Source of the DNA: Planctomycetota bacterium | Lineage (GTDB): Bacteria > Planctomycetota > Phycisphaerae > Phycisphaerales > SM1A02 | Length of the DNA stretch: 45,598 nt | Direction: 5' to 3' | Assembly: GCA_016872915.1 (NCBI GenBank) | Contig: VGYQ01000014.1 | Location: 1 to 45,598 of the forward strand | Shown here: positions 42,142 to 45,598 of the stretch, one piece after another | Numbering within the stretch: position 1 is the first letter of the stretch | Layout: each line of letters begins with the position of its first letter | Program-made: the position numbers and the translations under genes | The notes under the pieces: model-generated | Database searches by the model: none | What the model was told of the DNA's origin: nothing | What the model saw: the letters and a program-made list of their open reading frames with translations, nothing else

Positions 42142-44163
42142 TTACTGAGTATTGCGCGTCGGAACCGCCCCCGCAGGACCTCGGCCCCCGCCTCCCTTTG
42201 CAGCAGCGCACAATTGTTCAACTGCCAAATCGAGCTCCGCCTGCGTCTTTGCCCAGCGTAGCCCAGGCAGATCACCGCACTGATAACTGTTGTCTGGGTT
42301 GGTTGCATAGAGCAGATTCTTGAACCACGGGCGTCCAGGGAGCCCCTCCGCGCAGAGAAACTGACGGTCTACCCCAGAACTTGGCTGACACCCCTCGAAG
42401 CAGGCGGCAACCTGCGCCGCCGCGGCCGCACGCGCGCCGGCAAGGGGATCTCGGGCAGCCGAGGCAGATGCAGCATCGGTCCCCGTTTCATTCCCCGCCC
42501 GCTGCAACTTCCCGCAATCTTCGAGCACCACGCGTACCACATCGGGCGCCGACTCCCAAGCCGAACCAGAAGATGACAGCAGCGCCACCACGGAGACCGT
42601 CGCCTTGCTCACGAGCACCGCACTTGCGTAGTCCTCACCAACGGACTTCCGATACCACGCCGTCGTGTCATAGTTCGAGTGATACGCCGTACCGGGCGCC
42701 CCACCCGCGCCAATCGAAGCACAGGGAACACCCGCGTGGAACAGGAACCCCACGTGGTCGCTGCCGCCTCCAGGCGCACCGATCTTCGCGGCATCGATCC
42801 CGCTCGCCGCTGCAACGGCAGCGCGAATCGATGGCGACGCGGATACTCCGAGATTCATCCCCATCGATGCCATATCGAGATTGATGTAGGCGCGAGCAGT
42901 CGCGAGCTGCGACATGTTCGCTTCCACCCACTCCGTCGAACCGATGATCCCGAACTCTTCGGCACCCCACGCGCAGAACAGCAGATCGCACGCAGGTCGC
43001 TGCCCCGAAGCCGCAGCACTCGCGAACGCACGCGCACACTCCATCAACACGATTGTTCCAGCGAGCGGGTCAGCTGCACCAAAGCCCCACGCATCGTGAT
43101 GGCATCCGATGATCAGCGTTGTGCCGTCGCCCGACGAACCACGAAGCCGCGCGATCACATTCGCCGTGCGCTTGATCTCACGCCGCTGCTCCACCTGCAT
43201 GCGCACGCGGCACGCGCTGCCACCCGTCAGCCGGTACTCCATCTGCATCCCGCCCCGCCACGACTCATCACGGATGGGCTCACCTGTCATGCGCGACATG
43301 ATCTGCCCAGCAGCCGCGTACCCGATCGGCTGCACCGGAAGCTTTGGGAACGCAACCTCCGCTTCGGACAGTCGCTTCGCGTCCTTCGTCGCCGTCCAAC
43401 CGGGCGTGAGCGGATCACCCGGATAGCCAAGCGACAGCATCGAACCTCGCTGAATGCACGACTCGTTTGCCCACGGACCCGCCGGGTAGATCTCACCCTT
43501 GGTGAAACCGCTGTCGGCAGGATCGATGTACACCAGCAAGCCAGCCGCGCCCGCCTCGCGCGCGAAGCGTTCCTTGAAGCCGCGGAAGTTCCCGCCGTAC
43601 CGCGCAAGAACGATGCGACCGGTCAAGTCGATCCCCCACTCCTTCAGCTTCGCGAAGTCCTCCGCTCTTCCATAGTTCGCATACACCACTTCACCTTCGA
43701 CTTCGCCCGATCCACCGTACGCACACCAGCCCCAGTTCAAGTCGGGGTGCGCAGCTGCGGGATCCTCCGCAAGATTGCGCTCGATCACGGGCAAGACGCC
43801 GCGACGAGCACTTGCAGGCGGCGCGGCGGCGCCATCCGCGCCCACGATCTCCACTCGCGCGGAAACGGGCACGGCAAGCAGCGGCCAGAACTCGAAGACC
43901 TCCGTCTCAAGCCCCATCCCGCGAAACGCCAACTCGATGCGGCGAATCTCACGCGCGTCGCCAGCCGTTCCAGCCACATGCGGCTCCGATGCAAGCAGAT
44001 CATGGAACTGCCGAAGACTCTTGGCATCCACATGCGAAAGTGCAGCATCACGGACCGCCGCCACATCGGGCGAATCGGAACGCACGGGAATGGACGCACT
44101 CGGATCATCCGCAGCGGCCAGTGCCGCAAGCGAGATCACCATCGTCACGACCACGCGCATCAT
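42142..44163 (-). CDS. M28 family zinc carboxypeptidase (glutamate carboxypeptidase II-like)
   Basis: 673 aa from ATG 44163, which shares a base with the msrBA stop (TGATG). Signal peptide VVVTMVISLAALAAA. A PA domain (VVYANYGRAEDFAKL ... GRIVLARYGGNFRGFKERFAREAGAAGLLVYIDPADSGF) precedes the M28 core with all five zinc/catalytic positions of GCPII: His and Asp in GCHHDAWGFGAADPLAG, Glu pair in WGAEEFGIIGSTEW, Asp in INLDMASM and His in TAYHSNYD. The C-terminus (about 560-673) matches the TfR-type dimerisation domain. It is a periplasmic or secreted exopeptidase. Confidence 0.93.
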   Translation of the reverse strand: MMRVVVTMVISLAALAAADDPSASIPVRSDSPDVAAVRDAALSHVDAKSLRQFHDLLASEPHVAGTAGDAREIRRIELAFRGMGLETEVFEFWPLLAVPVSARVEIVGADGAAAPPASARRGVLPVIERNLAEDPAAAHPDLNWGWCAYGGSGEVEGEVVYANYGRAEDFAKLKEWGIDLTGRIVLARYGGNFRGFKERFAREAGAAGLLVYIDPADSGFTKGEIYPAGPWANESCIQRGSMLSLGYPGDPLTPGWTATKDAKRLSEAEVAFPKLPVQPIGYAAAGQIMSRMTGEPIRDESWRGGMQMEYRLTGGSACRVRMQVEQRREIKRTANVIARLRGSSGDGTTLIIGCHHDAWGFGAADPLAGTIVLMECARAFASAAASGQRPACDLLFCAWGAEEFGIIGSTEWVEANMSQLATARAYINLDMASMGMNLGVSASPSIRAAVAAASGIDAAKIGAPGGGSDHVGFLFHAGVPCASIGAGGAPGTAYHSNYDTTAWYRKSVGEDYASAVLVSKATVSVVALLSSSGSAWESAPDVVRVVLEDCGKLQRAGNETGTDAASASAARDPLAGARAAAAAQVAACFEGCQPSSGVDRQFLCAEGLPGRPWFKNLLYATNPDNSYQCGDLPGLRWAKTQAELDLAVEQLCAAAKGGGGRGPAGAVPTRNTQ

Positions 44164-45290
44164 CACTGCTTGGCAGCCGCACCAAGGACTTCGGGCCACG
44201 GGTTGCCCACATGACATGAGCGCCCTGTCTTGTCCACATAGTCCTGGTGATACTCCTCCGCAGGGAAGAAAGTCTTTGCCGCCTCCACCTGCGTCGCGAT
44301 GGGCTTTCGGAAGGCGCTCTTGGCAGTCAGTTCCGCCACATAGGCGCGCGCTTCCTCCAACTGCTGCGGCGTCGCGCAGAAGACGCCGCTGCGGTACTGC
44401 GTCCCCGCATCGGGTCCCTGCCGATTCACCTGCGTCGGATCATGCATCTTGAAGAACCCCTGCAGAAGCTGGCGGTAGGTGATCACGGTCGGATCGAACA
44501 CCACTCGCACCGCCTCTGCGTGCCCTGTATCGCCATCACACACCTCGCGGTAGGTCGGCTTGTCCGTCTGCCCTTGCATATACCCGCTCTCTGCGGAAAT
44601 CACGCCGGGCGCCTGCTGGAAGATGTGCTCGATCCCCCAGAAGCAACCACCTGCGAAGTATGCGGTCTCGGTCTTGATCGGCTTGCTCTCGCTCGGCATC
44701 TCGCTTCCCTTCTCGACGAACTTCAGTGCGGCACTGTTCAAACAATACCGCAGTCCTGTCGGCTTCGGCCCATCCTCGAACACATGACCAAGATGCGCAC
44801 CGCAGCGCGCACAGTTGATCTCCACACGCTTCATCCCATGGGAATCGTCCTCGCGCTCCGCCACATGCGCACGGTCCACGGGCGCGAAGAAACTTGGCCA
44901 GCCCGTCCCCGAGTTGAACTTGCTGTTGCTCGCAAACAGCGGCAACCCGCACACCACGCAGCAGTAGGTGCCATCCTTCTTGTTGTCCACTAAGTTGCCG
45001 CAGAACGCCCGCTCCGTCCCCGATTGCTGCGTCACTCGAAACGCCTCGGGATCCAACGCGCTCGCCAACTCCTTCACACGCTCCTTGGACAGCGGCGTGA
45101 TGTCATAACCCGACCGCGAGTACACGCGACCCGCAGGCACCACATTCGAAGTCTTCACTGGTTCACTCTCCTTCGGCTGCACCACCACCACACTTTGCGA
45201 CTCATCGCACGCCGACGCAAACGCGGCGATCTGCACGGCACAGAGAAACGCCGCGACACGGATCAGACTTGGCTTGTTCTTGTGTTCCAT
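44163..45290 (-). CDS. Fused peptide-methionine (R)-S-oxide reductase MsrB / (S)-S-oxide reductase MsrA, lipoprotein
   Basis: 375 aa from ATG 45290, chosen for the GAGGA upstream. Signal with lipobox AAFASAC at residue 28. MsrB comes first (about 60-195): zinc CxxC pairs in CCVVCG and CARCG, and catalytic Cys in [12 protein letters not shown]. MsrA follows (about 210-370): catalytic Cys in [12 protein letters not shown], then SGYMQGQ...[15 protein letters not shown]. The order B-A is the reverse of Neisseria PilB. As a lipoprotein it repairs oxidised methionines in envelope proteins. Electron donor (thioredoxin-like domain) is not in the fusion or nearby. Confidence 0.94.
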   Translation of the reverse strand: MEHKNKPSLIRVAAFLCAVQIAAFASACDESQSVVVVQPKESEPVKTSNVVPAGRVYSRSGYDITPLSKERVKELASALDPEAFRVTQQSGTERAFCGNLVDNKKDGTYCCVVCGLPLFASNSKFNSGTGWPSFFAPVDRAHVAEREDDSHGMKRVEINCARCGAHLGHVFEDGPKPTGLRYCLNSAALKFVEKGSEMPSESKPIKTETAYFAGGCFWGIEHIFQQAPGVISAESGYMQGQTDKPTYREVCDGDTGHAEAVRVVFDPTVITYRQLLQGFFKMHDPTQVNRQGPDAGTQYRSGVFCATPQQLEEARAYVAELTAKSAFRKPIATQVEAAKTFFPAEEYHQDYVDKTGRSCHVGNPWPEVLGAAAKQ

Positions 45291-45401
45291 CTGTCCTCGC
45301 ACAACACCACACGCACTCTTTCACCGATAAGCGTAGGTCCAAGTGCACTTCAAGTGGATTCCGCCCAAACACGCAGTACACTTCCACCGTCTTTGACAAT
45401 C

Positions 45402-45598
45402 GGGGCCGAATTGGCTTCGACCGGCCAGCCATGGCCTGTCGTGGCGCGTCGTGGAAGCATCTAGGCCACGTAAAAATGATGCACAACACGTCTGCCAATA
45501 CGCAGTACGCACTCGCGGCCTAATTGGTCCGCGCGGTCACCCCGTCTGACGCCCGATGAGGCGGGGGACCGACACACATCGGGCTGGTTGCCAAGGGC
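45402..45598 (+). ncRNA. ssrA: tmRNA (ssrA), 3' end beyond the window
   Basis: GGGGCCGAATTGGCTTCGACC at 45402 is the conserved tmRNA 5' end. The tag frame ends ...NTSANTQYALAA followed by TAA at 45521-45523, the ALAA proteolysis signal. Upstream CGTGG/CCACG segments (45440-45470) can pair as the pre-tag pseudoknot. The resume codon is not obvious, because in-frame codons before HNTS are GTA AAA ATG ATG with no GCN/GGN. The RNA rescues stalled ribosomes with SmpB. A TACACT box (45377-45382) is a possible -10, allowing a short 5' leader for RNase P cleavage. About half of the gene lies past the window end. Confidence 0.9.

Noticed and set aside
42679-44214. 511-codon plus-strand frame opposite the M28 peptidase
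   Set aside because: Antisense shadow; the M28 catalytic motifs are complete on the other strand.
45393-45398. TTGACA as a -35 box for tmRNA
   Set aside because: It lies four bases before the mature tmRNA 5' end, too close to serve that gene, and no -10 follows outside the RNA.

Overview
This is a gene-dense, GC-rich bacterial chromosome segment with about 32 protein genes and the 5' part of one RNA gene. The best guess for the host is a planctomycete, probably of class Phycisphaerae. Three secreted proteins end in the EF-hand/dockerin-like tail (D-x-N-x-D-G...DL..LLS.WG) common in that group. There is also a planctomycete-style HTH-plus-acidic-linker membrane protein, a DUF1573 protein with an SCKCT motif, and many small exported proteins without clear relatives. 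This assignment is inference from protein style, not from a marker gene. No stretch over about 110 bases lacks a gene. I saw no insertion sequence, prophage, CRISPR array, rRNA or tRNA.

Layout. 1-4171 (minus): a dockerin-tailed metzincin protease (cut by the window edge) and a dockerin-tailed DNase I-fold protein. 4269-7754 (plus): a pair of M16 peptidases, one with a zinc site and one without, closed by a hairpin shared with convergent murJ (7770-9407). 9428-9943: a lipoprotein. 9962-20893 (minus): a tightly packed, probably co-transcribed run, in transcription order ppdK, a CBM9-like lipoprotein, HIT protein, birA, two unknown exported proteins, an orphan ParA, a VanZ/zinc-ribbon membrane protein and an FAD oxidoreductase. 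21001-26022: pabB/trpE-like synthase overlapping convergent PIN-PhoH, then NIF3 and a ROK kinase. 26006-30594 (minus): an RND efflux pump and its adaptor. 30670-32432 (plus): gatC-gatA. 32469-34099 (minus): a lipoprotein and mutY. 34134-36004 (plus): the HTH membrane protein and psd. 36011-39852 (minus): a GAF-domain protein, tsaB, a metallophosphoesterase and a DUF1573 protein. 39873-40619 (plus): terC. 40657-45290 (minus): a dockerin-tailed sugar dehydrogenase, an M28 peptidase and MsrB-MsrA. 45402 to the end (plus): tmRNA (ssrA), truncated.

Working together. Housekeeping functions (Gln-tRNA amidation, tRNA t6A, biotin loading, lipid II flipping, phosphatidylethanolamine synthesis, DNA repair, ribosome rescue) are mixed with a large envelope/secretome component (proteases, a dehydrogenase, a nuclease-fold protein, an efflux pump, methionine sulfoxide repair). 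Many neighbours overlap by ATGA or TGATG, pointing to translational coupling.

The most striking pattern is regulatory. About ten genes with no Shine-Dalgarno sequence have a TANNNT box ending 6-9 bases before the start codon, as expected for leaderless mRNAs. In one case (DUF1573/terC) two divergent genes appear to share one symmetric -10 box.
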